Below, piece by piece: positions 48,909 to 60,866 of a stretch of DNA of 64,000 bases. This DNA comes from Byssothecium circinans (lineage: Eukaryota > Ascomycota > Dothideomycetes > Pleosporales > Massarinaceae). Below the pieces are notes generated by a model. The model was not told where the DNA came from. It saw only the letters and a program-made list of their open reading frames with translations, and did not search any database. Position 1 is the stretch's first letter; each line of letters starts with the position of its first letter. The position numbers and the translations under genes were made by a program. Where the stretch lies: the NCBI GenBank assembly GCA_010015675.1, contig ML976978.1, positions 1,681,314 to 1,745,313 of the forward strand, written 5' to 3'.

Positions 48909-49149
48909 GGTGCAACACTTCCTTTAGGTCAGTTTTGGTGCAGAGTGATTGGAAACTTGACGAATAATTGGATGGGGGTGAATATAGAACAAAGTGAATA
49001 AAGCGACACATGGACGGCGAATAGAAAGCTGGTGGCGGGGCAACAGAACGATTTTGTATAGATGACTTCCGAAAATCTCTTTCTCGCAAGGCTCAAATGC
49101 ATGCCGTGCGTTTCCCAATCCAGTCCAATACCTTTTGCTTCCTACGATC

Positions 49150-49587
49150 TCAACGAATCACCTGATCCTTCCCTCCCGTCGGTGCCGGAATCGATTTCAT
49201 CGCCTCCTTCTCCCTTTGCTCGCGGGCTAGTTCATCTTCGGTACGTTTGTTGCCTCTCGCAATCAACTTATCAATCAGGCTATTCTTCTTCGGCGCATCT
49301 TCTTTCTCTGCATCTTCAAACTCTTTGAGATACGCTTCGCGCTCTGTTGGCGACATGGCAGCGAGTTCGGAATCGATGGACTCGCGGCCTTCTATGGTGG
49401 ATAATTATCAGTACCAAGATCGAAATAAAAGTGTCTTTGTAGGGTGCCGAAGAAATGGCAGCTAATATCGGCTGCGTCGTTACGTACCGCCGCTGTGCCC
49501 TGCTGTAGTATGGTGCACATCACCCTCTTCGGATTGCGATTTGCGGTGGATGTGTAGCTTGTCTTTGAGTTTATCCATGGTAGACAT
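49150..49587 (-). CDS. Small conserved fungal protein, function unknown
   Basis: Exons 49587..49488 and 49391..49150 give 113 residues. The protein is charged and probably mostly helical: MSTMDKLKDKLHIHRKSQSE at the start, then ESIDSELAAMSPTEREAYLK, and KKNSLIDKLIARGNKRTEDE. I recall similar short proteins in other ascomycetes but no function. It has no signal, membrane span or Cys motif. The intron has a clear GTACGT donor and CATAG acceptor, and joining restores a single frame. Confidence 0.8.
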
Positions 49588-50116
49588 TTTGGCGGGTTTG
49601 TATGAGGCTGACAAAAGGATAGCAATGATACGCGGATGCTTCAGACCCTTGAAGATATTTTCGCGGAGAGTGTTCTAGAGAGGGAGTAGAGAGAGAGCTG
49701 TGAGGTGGCTGTACTATTAGTACGTACGAACGACGTCATTGGGCTCATGGTTTCCAACTGGTTGGTTTGGCGAGGGGCGACTGGACTGGAAGAAGTGGGG
49801 ACACGGCGTCGTTCTCTGTTGGCCACGACATTATTCTTTTACTAGACTACTGGACGTCGGCTGTGTACATTAGTTCGTGTTGTCCGCGTTGTTGATGTGA
49901 ATGTTCGGGCAGTGTACGATCACGTGACATAAATGGACCTACTAATCTGTGGACGTTCAGAAACTGATGCCTCAGATAGATTGAAATGTAAAATCTTTTC
50001 GTGAGTTAGTGGAATGAGCAGTGTGGAATTTGTGAACGAGGGCTACTGGTGCTCCTGATGCTCCGTGATTGAAATAAACGATTGTACCATATGATAATCA
50101 CAAATGCGTACACCTC
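49588..50116. other. intergenic stretch, no gene seen
   Basis: It holds the upstream region of the small conserved gene and the 3' flank of the YeeE-like gene. A CACGTGAC box lies at about 49921, but its use is unknown. Confidence 0.5.
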
Positions 50117-51142
50117 TTACACCAACCCACCCAGCCAGAAGCCTCCCATCCATAAGACTCCCCATTGAGGTTGCGCAAAAGCCCTCAGCGCCGCAGGTCC
50201 TGGGCATGTACCAGAGAGTCCCCACCCGATACCGAATACCGCTGCCCCAGCAAGAAACTCCCAGTCTACATCACTGATCGTCTTTCTCGGTAGATCGTAT
50301 TTTTCAGTGAAAGCAGGAGCTTTACTGAAATCAAACTTCTTGGACCAGTTTTCAAGCAGGTTCGGAAGAACACCGAAGGCGATGACGAGCGCAAGCGAAG
50401 GGTCCCAGTGCTGGAAAGATGGGAAGGATAGGAAGGACGCAACTTTGGCAGGGGACGCCATCTGAGAGATGTGGAGTCCGAGACCGAACTCGAGGCCGGA
50501 GAAGAATAGTGTTGCGTTATAGGCAGCCAGGTTCGTCTTCGGGTTCGCTTGCGCTTCAGCTTCCTTAACAGCTTGCGTTGGTCTTGTGATGCTGGCTATG
50601 AGACGGGGTATTACTTGTCCGGTAAGGATTGTCAAGGCTGCTAGAGCTATGAGTGATATCGTGGTCTCGCGGGAGGGATAGGTTGGTGTGTAGCATGGCA
50701 CAGGTCCCATGCATACTTCCGTGGCCAGTGATGGATGAACGAGGTGGTGGCTAATAATTGCCGTCGGAAAGAACACAGCAACGGCCACCGTACTCCTGGC
50801 ACTCAATCGGCTCAGACCGCAAAGCATGTGTCCACTCGTGCATCCACTACACGCCTTAGTGCCCCAGCCAACCAATGCCCCAATCCCTACCGTCGCAATT
50901 GCCGCCTGGAGACTTGTTGGTACCGGTGGGTATCGAGTCAGGAGATCTGGGAGGAACAGCTTAAGGGGTAGGAAGGAAGATGCCATGCCCACGAAGAAGG
51001 TCAGCGTGAAGCTAGAAGGCGAGGTGAAGAGTCGCCGAGTAAAGCCTGAGCACCCGAGAACAGAGCCATTCTTATGGAGCAGGATAGATGTTGCTTGGTG
51101 GAGGAGGAGAGCGCCGATTGATGTTTCGATCGGCGTGAACAT
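50117..51142 (-). CDS. YeeE/YedE-family membrane protein (putative sulfur-compound transporter)
   Basis: One exon, 341 residues, about eight to nine membrane spans. The family signature appears twice: WGTKACSGCTSGHMLCGLSR in the first half, and FGIGWGLSGTCPGPAALRAF near the C-terminus. Bacterial YeeE/YedE proteins import thiosulfate through conserved Cys in such GCTSGH motifs, and both Cys positions are kept here. The gene stands alone, with no sulfur gene next to it in the window. Bacterial-like families in fungi often come by transfer, but base use here looks like the neighbours'. Substrate is inferred from the family. Confidence 0.88.
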   Translation of the reverse strand: MFTPIETSIGALLLHQATSILLHKNGSVLGCSGFTRRLFTSPSSFTLTFFVGMASSFLPLKLFLPDLLTRYPPVPTSLQAAIATVGIGALVGWGTKACSGCTSGHMLCGLSRLSARSTVAVAVFFPTAIISHHLVHPSLATEVCMGPVPCYTPTYPSRETTISLIALAALTILTGQVIPRLIASITRPTQAVKEAEAQANPKTNLAAYNATLFFSGLEFGLGLHISQMASPAKVASFLSFPSFQHWDPSLALVIAFGVLPNLLENWSKKFDFSKAPAFTEKYDLPRKTISDVDWEFLAGAAVFGIGWGLSGTCPGPAALRAFAQPQWGVLWMGGFWLGGLV

Positions 51143-53293
51143 CGTGGCTCCGTGGTGGTGTTATGGTGTAGGTTGCCCAGGTAGAGTAGTTGAACGGCGA
51201 AGGAAAGACGAGGGCGTTTGCTGAGGGAAAAGGGAATTGGAATCTGGAGGCAAAGCTACCCATTCACGTGGCCATGGACGGCGGTACACTTGCAATCTAT
51301 ACCGGTGAGTATATATGCATGCCCCTTGTAAAGAACCACGGGGGTAATGGCCAAGTGATAAAGGAGTAGGTAGATGGCGAGTACCGCTGACATATACGCC
51401 TTCCGCTACCTAACCCTGCCATCTCCACCACCTCGTAACTTTAGCCGTGCATCGTATGTAGCATTCCTAACTTTACCATGGACAAGGCTTTGTGGCGTTT
51501 CGGCAGGGCAGATAGTGCACGAAGCCATGTCCATGTACGGTCTAGTGCCTCATGCCAGATGTCCGCTCGCGAGTCGCGCGGTTCAACAGTCCTAGACCGT
51601 TGATGTCGTTCATCGCCGACCAAACCCAGTGATGGTGTTTCATGGTTTAACAGGTGACGACTCCCGAGTAGAATGAATAATCACTTGTTCTGCACGTGAG
51701 TAACTATCCACTGCTCTTCGCCACTGATACTGTAACAATGGCAAACTTCAATAATGCGTATTACTTATTTTACTTGTGGGTAATCGCTCATCACTCTCGC
51801 TACAAGCGATCAGGATTACTTATCTTCTTCGCTGGTTCAACGGTTCAACAACCTCTTCCCCTTCGCTCGCACACAAGGCGTTGTCATCGCCATCAAAGCA
51901 TTGTCATCACTACCTCGTAGGGATTCCATTCCAAGGATACCTTCTAGGTGCGTCATAACGGTCCTTCTGCGAGGAAGTAATCAAAGACGCTTGTGCGTTG
52001 CATAGAAATCGTATGTTTTTCTGCTCTCGTCGCCGTCTTACCCTGGTAAGGTATTGTTTCGAAAGGTCGCCGACGTTGATGTGTCGCTTAGGTGGGGTTT
52101 GGACACACGGAAAGATCGTCTTGGAGCATTTATGGCAAATCGTTTATAGCGGCATGATTTAGATCCGCAGATCCGTTCTTGCTTAGTATGATGTGCATGC
52201 CTGGAACGGGGAGCATTTTCGCGCGGAATACGAGACTATACGAGACACGATGCCCTCACCCACATGTTCTTTTCGTGAATAAATGCCTTGCATTTTCGAA
52301 CCTTAAAGGTACTAACAACATCCTTTGATAATCGGCTTTGTTGCCATTTCGAGGTTGAACGCAGGAAATCTTCTAATGCAACTCGGTTCATCTTGCTCTC
52401 GTGTTCGCACCTCGCCGACCTGGAAATATTCCACCGAATCAGAACTTGGCAACAAGTTTGACGGGCGCCACCACGTTTGCTGGGCATTTCTCACGAGTTC
52501 CGCTCGCTTGTTATGGCTCGTTCGAGAAGACAATTTTCATTTATTTTCACATAAAATGTCCGAAAATATCAGGGGTTCAACGGTTGCTAACGGTGACCTA
52601 GTGTTTGCTCCGATATAGAAGGGGGTTTGAAGATTTCTTGATCGTTTGCTACTTAGCACTGTGACGCAGTTTCATGCTGAGTGTCTTGCTATTCTTTCCC
52701 GCCCGAGATTCGAGAATTATTAGATGATGGAGATGTGGTTAGTCCGAGCCTGCATACCATTTACCACGCCGTTCACCCCCTGGCCTCTTATGCTAGCTTC
52801 ATGCGTAAAAGAAATGTATATAAACCAGAGTATGATAATAATCGTCACCTGTTCTTATTTTGCTCGCAGCGACGACCTCAACAACGGCTGTTGACAGTAG
52901 ATCCCGTATCCTGCATTCCATCGCCAAAATTGAATGACCGATTATCAACAAGACCATACGGCAGGCTCTGAAATGACCAGGTACTGAACAGAACCGTACC
53001 TAGAAGTGGTATAACATCTTGTAAATGCATTCATGATCCAACGCATGGATCACGGAGACGGTATGACCGTGTCACTGGGTTCAGTAGGCGGCCAACTACG
53101 AGGTGTTCCTCATACCTAACCGTGCCAGGTTACAGATGATGATCATTTGACTATGAGACAACACCCTCAGTTTGCTGGATCGACAATATTCCGTTTGAAA
53201 ACGTAAACGCAAACACCAAAATGCTTTTGGGCACTTTCTACATGTAGGTTTCATGCCTTCGTGCTCATCAAATCCTCAAACACACGCTCTCGC
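51143..53293. other. 2.1-kb intergenic stretch, no supported gene
   Basis: The largest gap in the right half. The reading frames are short on both strands and show no domain. It has slightly AT-richer DNA and a few GGTTCAAC words (51581, 51840, 52564), which are not tRNA B boxes in any foldable context. It may hold decayed DNA that I cannot identify. Confidence 0.4.
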
Positions 53294-55835
53294 TTACGAC
53301 CGCCACATCTTTGCGGGTCGTGGCCAGACTCTCTTATATAAACTAACAGCCACAGAATCCATTGGATTGATTTTGCCGTCAAATGTGGCCTTGAAGTACC
53401 CGTGCGTGCCTAAACTCTCCTTGATAAACCCGCTCCTACCGCGCCTTGTCCAAAGTGGAAGACTCTTAAACCATTTGACGTCCTTGTCGTTGAAGAACAT
53501 GTAGCGGACAGTGACAATGCGCTTGTTGATCTTGTACGGGTGACCAGTGAGGATAATGCGTTTGGCGATGACCCTATTTATTGATGGCGGTAGGGATGTG
53601 CCGGTCGCGATCAGGCGAATGGAGGAGGTGGGAGAGGATTCAGAAGGTTGCACATTCGAGTCCATATTGTTTGCAGAAGGTGCAGAGGTGGTGCGTTGGA
53701 AGTAGAGGACAGGAACGTTGCCCCATGTGAGCGGACCGATGAATGATGCATTGGCTGACTGGCCCGGATGAAGGAAGCGGTCAAACTTGTGTACGTTGTT
53801 GGGCGTGTTGCCGGCTTGGGAAAATAGCTATCACATATCAGTATCGCACCATTAACTTGCGTGTGCGTTCCGCTTACTGGATTGATCACCATCCGCCGTG
53901 ACCCACACTGAACAATCATCTCGGTCTTGGACTTAATAGGTCCTTCGCAGTCAGAGCTCAATAGAATGCTGTAGTTACAGGCAGTTCGCTTGTGCTCATG
54001 ACGGAGGAGCGAGAAAAGCGCAGCTGGTCGTGATTCTTGAAAAGAAAGGGGAACGCCGCGAATGTGAACTTCGACTCTTGTGCCGGGCTTTACACCACCG
54101 GCCCAGGCTTCTCGCATGAACTTGGTAGCGGTCCTCTTGTAGTCTGAAATCTCTAGGAGTCGCGGCCACTCGTTGGGTTCATACGGTCGGTCTTCCTCGG
54201 TCTCCCAGACACTCGTCCTCAGGCTCTTCAACCCACGGTATTTGATGAGTCGCTCTTGAGCGTTAACGTTCGGGTGAAGTTCGATCTCGTCAGGGAACTC
54301 TAGGTCTTCTTCTGCTTCATTTTTCCTTGACTTTCTGTATGCTTCGATCTGCTCGGCTTCATCTTCTGGTGATGGGTCTAGGAACATTTCGGACTGGGGG
54401 TATTCCGAAGGGCCGCCTTCGGTCATCGCTCGCCCATCGACATCCATGCCCTCAACACCATCAGCCGGCTCGTAAGTCTGACTCTTGCCAGGCCCGTCGA
54501 CATCTTCAGTGTCGAAGTCTTCCAAATCCGAGTCAGAGTCTGATATATCGTCGATATACCATGCACTTTGATATTTACTAGTTCCCCGTGGTAATCGCTT
54601 GGGGCGAGCAGGCGCGGCATCCTCCTCCTCGTCTGAGAAATAATGATGATCATCCAGCAACACCCCTTTTCGTTCTGTGGGTGCCATGGATGGAGCATAC
54701 GTTGTGGCGTCTTCCATAATGGTCTCCTCCGGTGCGAGGTCGGCAAGATCGTCTTGGTCTTCACTTGGCCGCTCCAGAGTGTTATCGCCCTCAGTTTCAA
54801 CATCCATGGAGTCATCCTTCGCCTTCTTCCGGACCTCCGACGGAACCGCAACGATCTTTTCGATCTGGAAATCACCCCAATCACCGACTTGAACTAGACG
54901 ATCGGCCTTGAGCCCTAGTCCTCTCACGATGCCGGTCAGCACAACCTCACTAGTGCCGTTCTCGTTGGCCGCCGACTTCCCTCCTGGCCACGCAATATCT
55001 TCGATGAACATGTAGCTCCGCTGTTCACGCCATTTGATTCCTTTTGTTGTAGTCGTACAAAGCGATCGAACGAGGTTGGAGGCTTCTTGCCGCGAGTCGA
55101 GAGAAAAGACGCGTTCGGTGGTTGGCAACCAGTGGGTGATGTATGATTTGAGCGACGAGATGACTTGGGTTCTTCGCTTTGCGGGCTCGATGGAATCTAG
55201 CGCCTGCACCACGGTGAAACAATTGGAAATTCCCTGGCTCTCTACCGCCTTTAGAATCATTTCGCCGTCACCATCAACCTCCTCTTGCGCAGATAGTATG
55301 AAGACGACAAAGTCGGCTATTCGGCAGGCGTCTAACGCGGCCAAGAGATCTCTCTGCACCACCAGATACTGTATCTTCTGCTTGAAGCGGTCTACGTTGA
55401 TGCGTGTCCAACCAGCCTCCGGCACCTCCTCTTCCACTTCGAGGCTCGAGTTCAGGCTTCGCACTGCCGTAGCAGCAGAGACATCCTTGCACAATGGGAT
55501 GACAGCAACAATCCGCGGCGCCCCATCTTTGCCTGCAAATACATTCGTCGCCCTCGCGTGCTCGTTGTCCTTGTTTATGCGCAGTTGCTTTGCTCGGTTG
55601 CGACGGTCGATTTTGGACATGACTTGTTGGTGGGGGGTCTTGCGGCTACCGCGCTCGAGGCTTTCAACCTTGCCTGCACCTGTTAGCAGTACTCCGCCTT
55701 CCTTGGATACAGACAGTTATGCACCCTTGCTCTGCTCCTTCAAAGCGCCCTTGGACGCATGGCGGGACTTGAACGACTTTTGCGACTGCTTCGTGGTGCT
55801 GCGGTGGTGATGCTGCTGGGTAGCGATGGGCGCCA

Positions 55836-55836
<1 letters not shown>
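53294..55836 (-). CDS. tsr1: Tsr1-type 40S ribosome biogenesis factor
   Basis: Tsr1 binds pre-40S particles late in maturation; it resembles the GTPase Bms1 but lacks a working G domain. Exons are 55836..55725, 55673..53878 and 53827..53294, giving 813 residues. Exon 1 supplies the basic N-terminus HHHRSTTKQSQKSFKSRHAS, and SKGKVESLERG spans the splice. Exon 2 continues IDRRNRAKQLRINKDNEHAR and APRIVAVIPL. No P-loop is present. An AARP2CN-type segment lies near 246 (GIKWREQRSYMFIEDIAW), an acidic middle follows, and the C-terminal DUF663 region ends HGYFKATFDGKINPMDSVAV. The first-intron acceptor is chosen as GTGCAG; TAACAG, six bases earlier, also keeps the frame. An in-frame (Gly-Asn)n tract lies just upstream of the ATG. 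Confidence 0.95.
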
Positions 55837-55875
<39 letters not shown>

Positions 55876-56594
55876 TCCGCCCGCTCTGAATCGGAAGGGT
55901 AGAGACGCCACTGTGTCGGTTCTTTGATTGATCGGTGGATTGTTGGTGTCTCGGTGGGGTGAATTTTTGTCTGGTGGGCTTATCGATAGAAATCTTGGCA
56001 CGCGGAAAGCGGAAAGAAGCCGAGCGGAGACAACCACAAGCTGGGCAGAACAGCAAAAGCACTGTGATCACCTTGCAACTGCCGCCTGGTATGACGAAAG
56101 GCATACACGACAATCAGTCTCTTCTCTTCCTCTGAACCTCTCGGTATAGCTTCATGTTGGAAATCCGAGGCCCATATCTGGAGTCCGCTGGCATCGGAAG
56201 CCGTTATATATAAACGGTGAAGATGCGGGTGCCTTCCAACTACCTTCGCTCAAGCTTAAACAGCGTCTGTATACAGAAACTGCTTCGATCATTCACCGAC
56301 ATTACTAATGGCAGTTGCACGGCCCGTCGCTGCCTCGACGGGCAAGTGTGAGAGTGGCCCGCCAATTCACCTCTTCTTGTCCAGTCCAATATCCTTCCAC
56401 CTTTACTTCGGTCGTCTTTGCCCGTTTGCCTTCTCTACTTCTCTCTCTGAGTCCAACCAGCCACCAGTTTCCACCTTTACCTCCTCTCGCTAGGCGTGTG
56501 GATACATATCTTTTCCAGCCCGACTACTCTCTTCCTTTACACCCACTTCTTCTCACACAGGCCAAACACACTCTGCAGGAACCTCTCTGCCACA
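55837..56594. other. shared upstream region of tsr1 and the Stc1-domain gene
   Basis: It contains the (GGCAAC)n hexamer at about 55841-55877 (minus-strand sense), a short (GGAAAC) relative of it, and CT-rich leader DNA at 56380-56590. No other gene is supported. Confidence 0.5.
55841..55877. repeat. hexamer microsatellite (CCGTTG)n upstream of tsr1
   Basis: About six copies of CCGTTG. Read on the minus strand it is in frame with the tsr1 ATG and would encode Gly-Asn repeats, but it probably lies in the leader. Confidence 0.85.
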
Positions 56595-57745
56595 ATGCCA
56601 CGCAAACAGGCCCATTTCTACGACCCGGTGACCATCAAATCGCTCCAGAACGTCCCGCTGCCACCCAAGTACGTGACGCCCCTGCGGTCCCCCACCACAC
56701 TAGCCATGCCTAATGCGATACAGGATCAAATGCGGACGCTGCACCAAGTGGCTGGGCCATCCGCAGTATTCCACCAAGCAGCTCACTGATGCACGGTTTG
56801 CCATCATGAACCACGGCCACAATGCTCGCTTCAGCATCAACTGCACCCCATGCACTGGGAACGGCCAGCCCGTCGAGATAGAATGCAGCTACTGCGGCAA
56901 GACCAAGGGACTGGAGGAGTTTGCGAAGAGCCAGCGTCGAAAGCCTGACAGCGCTGTGCGTACCACACAAGACTCGCCAGCTATCTACTAATGATTCACA
57001 GAAATGCTACAAATGCACAGACGAGCAATTGGACCAGGACGCCGTTAGACAGGAGGTCTACGAGTCTGATGATCGCACGAAGCGCTTCGAGCCCGGCCAG
57101 AATGCGACGGGGTACACCATCGCCTCAGTCTGGGGTGATACCACTGCGTCTGACGTGTCGGTCAATGTAAGATGAGCCCTTTGCCTAGTCATTGTGCAGA
57201 GGACTGACCATGATAGGGCGACTGGGACGGCCAGGATAAGGAGGATGATGCCGGCGGGATTACCCTGTCCAAAGACTTCCAGAGCAAACTGTCCATGTCT
57301 TCATCCAAGCACGAGACTCTCATCGAGACTGAGTATGACCTCGGCAGCAACGATGGCTGGCAGTCAGTGCGAGCCCAGTCCTGGCGTACGCCGTCACAGA
57401 CTACACCGAGTGCGAGCTCGCGCTTTGACCCCGGCAAATACGGTCGCCCTGCTCCTCGATCTGCTTCGGGATCGGCCCACACCTTCAGTTCCGGTTGCGC
57501 TGAGAGGTCCGATGCCGGCGACGAGGGTGTCAAGTACAAGAATGGATGGGCCAAGATCAAGGCCTATGTATGTGCAACGTCCTTCCCGTGTCTTTGTGTG
57601 TTTTCTTACAAGCTCTTAGGACCCCAGGAAGAATAAGGACGGGGACGCCATTCCTAGCGCCGAACCCTCACAGGCCGATGATGGCGAATGGTCGTCTTCT
57701 TCGTCTGAGGGCGATTACGACAGCGACGACGATACGGAGATCTAA
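56595..57745 (+). CDS. Stc1-domain zinc-binding protein
   Basis: Five exons: 56595..56668, 56724..56955, 57002..57166, 57217..57567 and 57620..57745, giving 315 residues. Residues about 25-115 form the Stc1 domain: KCGRCTKWLGHPQYSTKQLT, NCTPCTG, ECSYCGKTKGLEEFAKSQRR and KCYKCTDEQ, with four CxxC pairs that can bind zinc. In fission yeast Stc1 links the RNAi complex RITS to the H3K9 methyltransferase complex. Whether this Pezizomycotina protein does so is unknown, since the domain is widespread there. The C-terminal half is Ser/Asp-rich and ends in an acidic tail (GDYDSDDDTEI). All four introns are short, with clear borders. Confidence 0.88.
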
Positions 57746-58375
57746 GGTGAGCCTTGGCGACGGTTGAGGACGCCCTGGCGCCAACTAGGCGTCGGTGCAT
57801 CAGCTGTGAAGCTGAAAAAATACCACTTCACGTTTCTTTCTTTGCTGGCCCTTTCTTCTATTGATGGGGCGATTTAGCTGTGGGACTGCAGTATACTCTT
57901 ACACAGTCCATGCGGATCAATTGCTGCGAGGACACAAAATTTGCATCAGCGGATACACAAAATCTTCCTAACCTTCTCCACACTGCTTCCCATATGACGG
58001 TTTCACTCTGGACATCTGTCAAAGTCTACTGAATGAGAAAATATATCCTGATACACCCAGTCTAGTCGTTGCATGAGCGAGTTTAGTGAGAAAACGTCTT
58101 TCAATTATTTCCGTCTTGGAGTCTTCGGTGAAGGCGAGAGAACTAACGCGCGTACAGAGATTGCTTGTAGCCTCTTCTCCAACGCTCTAGGCTGGAGACT
58201 AATTGCCACCACGTGACTGCGCGCCCTCGCTTAAACGCGTTCCATAAACCCGCTTGGCTGCCCTTCCCTTTTACTCCAGGCCAGCAAGCCCCTCGCTCGT
58301 CACCTGTCACGATCCCATTCGCCAACGATTCGAATTGTCAGTAAATTTCAACGCCGGACGAGTCATCAAGCAGAA
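57746..58375. other. intergenic stretch between the Stc1-domain gene and rad7
   Basis: 3' flank of the first gene and promoter side of rad7. The short minus-strand frame here has no motif. Confidence 0.5.
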
Positions 58376-60366
58376 ATGTGAGTTACGACAACGATAATTG
58401 TTCGATCCTCACGAACTGACGGTGGCGTAGGTCTGGACGACGAGGACGAGGAGCCGGTATCCGCGGCCCACACTCTGCGCTGACAGATTTCCTTGCATCA
58501 AACAACATCTCCGCCCAAGACATTCGCGATTCGTACCTCCAGCGTGTTCAACAAGCCGAAGCCCTTGCCGCCGGCGATGACGCAGATAATGGCGAAGGCC
58601 CCTCCAATGCCAACGAGGGAGAAGAGGACGAGGATGAGGAGCCGGCAGAGTCTTCAACCATGGCAGCCGAGCGCTCCCGAAAGCGCAAGCGTAATCAGGA
58701 AGAAGTCATAGCCAAGATCAAGAAAGGCAAGGTGGCCAAGAAGTCAAAGAAGAAGAAGAAGAAGGGATCGGACGACGAGTCTGATTTCGAGCTCGACATG
58801 TATAAGAAGGCGAAACCGCTGCCTGGGCAGCTGGAGAACTGTGAGCTCTGCGACAAGCGCTTCACCGTCACGCCGTACAGCAAGGCTGGACCCGATGGCG
58901 GACTGGTATGCACACCTTGCGGAAAGGAGATGGTCAAGGATGCGAAGGCTATAGAGAAGGCGAATAAGCCGGTCGTGCGAAAGGGTCGCAGGAAGTTGGA
59001 GAGCAATCGTCTTGACGGCGTGACTTTCCGTGGATCGAAGACGCTGCAGCAGCTCTGTATTGAGAAGCTTGTGAAGCACTCTGAGGACATTGACGAGTTT
59101 GGCGATATGCCAGAGCCTATCATGAAACGCTTGAGTGAGATCTTTTCGAAGAAGCGCGCCATGAACTCCACCACGTTCAAACTCTTCTTGCAGCCTGATC
59201 TAGACACTGTCGCGATCCCTGAGGCAGCTTGTGAGTTTATGGATTCCCCTGTACTGACCGTGGACTGACAACAAGCAGATCTCGAGACGGAAGACTTCAG
59301 CCAAATCTTCGCAGTTGTGCCGAATATCAAGAAGCTTAGCCTACGCAACTGCTGCCAGTTTAAAGACGAGAACGTGGATTATATGATGGAGAAAGCCATG
59401 CACCTCACCGACATCCAGCTCCTGGGCGCAAATCTCGTTTCAAACGACAAGTGGATCGACCTCTTCGTCAATCGCGGCAAAGACCTACGGTCTCTCAAGC
59501 TTGAGTGGCTAGACGCCGCTTTCGACGACCAAGCTGTGCAAGCCTTGGTTGAGTTCTGCCCGAACATTGAGCGCCTGAAGCTGGAACGCTGCAAGCAGAT
59601 TGGTATTGAGAGCATCGATGCCATCGCACGTCTGGAGCATCTGCAGCACCTCACACTATGTTTCCACAACGACATACCGCGTAAGAATATCCTCGACATG
59701 ATTCTCTCCGTCGGCGCCAATCTTCGCACCTTGTGCTTGGAACGCTTTGTGAATAGCGAGGACGAACCAAGCGACGATCTGCTCATCGCTATCCATGAGA
59801 CCTGCACATCGCTGAGCAAGTTGCGCTTCAGCGAGAACAACGAGTGCTCAGATGCTGGCTACGTCACTCTCTTCTCAAACTGGCCGAACCCGCCTCTGCA
59901 CTACATCGATGTGAACAGCACCCGCGACGTTGATAACACTGCACCTGAGGGCCCCGAAGACTTCCCCATCGGTCTTGCCTCAGCTGGCTTCGCCGCACTC
60001 ATGGAACACAGTGGCTCTAAGCTCGAGTTCCTCGACATCTCATCTTGCCGTCACATCTCCCAGGCCACATTCAGGTCCGTCTTCGACCCAAGCAAGACGT
60101 ACCCTAATCTCCGTGAGATCAATGTCTCGTTCTGTCCTGTGGTAGATACGGAGGTTGTCGCGGGAATCTTCAGGAGCTGCCCCAACATCAAGAGGGTGGT
60201 GACGTTCGGCTGCTTCGAAGTCAAGGATGTAGACGTTCCCAGGGACATTGTGCTCATCGGCGCTCCTAAGGCGCAAGATGCCATCGAGCAATTTGGGCAG
60301 GTGTATATGGATTTTCAGAAGGAGTCACAGCAAGACATGGGCCGCACCGTCCCTGTTCTGAGTTAG
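58376..60366 (+). CDS. rad7: Rad7-type nucleotide excision repair protein (leucine-rich repeats)
   Basis: Rad7 acts with Rad16 in global-genome repair and in an E3 ubiquitin ligase. Exons are 58376..58377, 58431..59230 and 59279..60366, giving 629 residues. Exon 1 supplies only the A and T of the start codon; the G is the first base of exon 2, so the N-terminus reads MSGRRGRGAGIRGPHSALTD, the family's usual opening. No other in-frame Met lies near that opening. A basic/acidic linker (KKSKKKKKKGSDDESD) is followed by a zinc-binding pair, NCELCDKRF and CTPCGKE, at about 145-180. From about 270 to the end run at least ten leucine-rich repeats (CPNIERLKLERCKQIGIESI, LEFLDISSCRHISQ). Confidence 0.94.
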
Positions 60367-60866
60367 ATGTCTTTTGGCCATGAGCGTCTCGATGTGTGCT
60401 CTCTGTTTGGAGTTGTGGCAGGCGTGGGACACATGGCGTTCTTTTTTACACGTCTTTCATGATGCTGAGTCTCTGATGTGAGGAGCGGACTGCTGGGATG
60501 GACTCAAGCATTACGAAGCCGACGAATACGACTACACACATGGTTACATGCATCAATAGACTTAACATTCGATTATTCCTATGCTTTGACTCCAAAAGTT
60601 AATGATGAACACCAGAGCGATAGCATTTCACATAGGGAATGAACGTGCAATCACTCAAGAGGACGGATCACTTGAGTGTAGTGGGTATCATTGGAGAATT
60701 GTTCATCTCAAATTGTAGTGCACCTGGATGGGCGCTACATTCATAGTGTCATGGATCATGTTGCCGTCAACCACCACATCCGATCCCATTTTGTAATGCA
60801 GCCGGAACCCTAAAGGAACATGACAAATCCTGTTGCCCTCACTCTAGCATCGCGTATGATCGTTGC
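60367..60866. other. intergenic stretch between convergent rad7 and rps10
   Basis: 3' flanks of both genes. Nothing further is seen. Confidence 0.55.

Noticed and set aside
51143..53293. Hidden gene in the 2.1-kb gap
   Set aside because: All frames were scanned by eye. None had a domain, a consistent intron chain or a coding look.
55034..55810. Plus-strand frame of 258 codons
   Set aside because: It is antisense to tsr1 exons.
58695..59348. Minus-strand frame of 217 codons with a Phe-rich stretch
   Set aside because: It is antisense to rad7; the Phe run is the complement of the Lys-rich linker.
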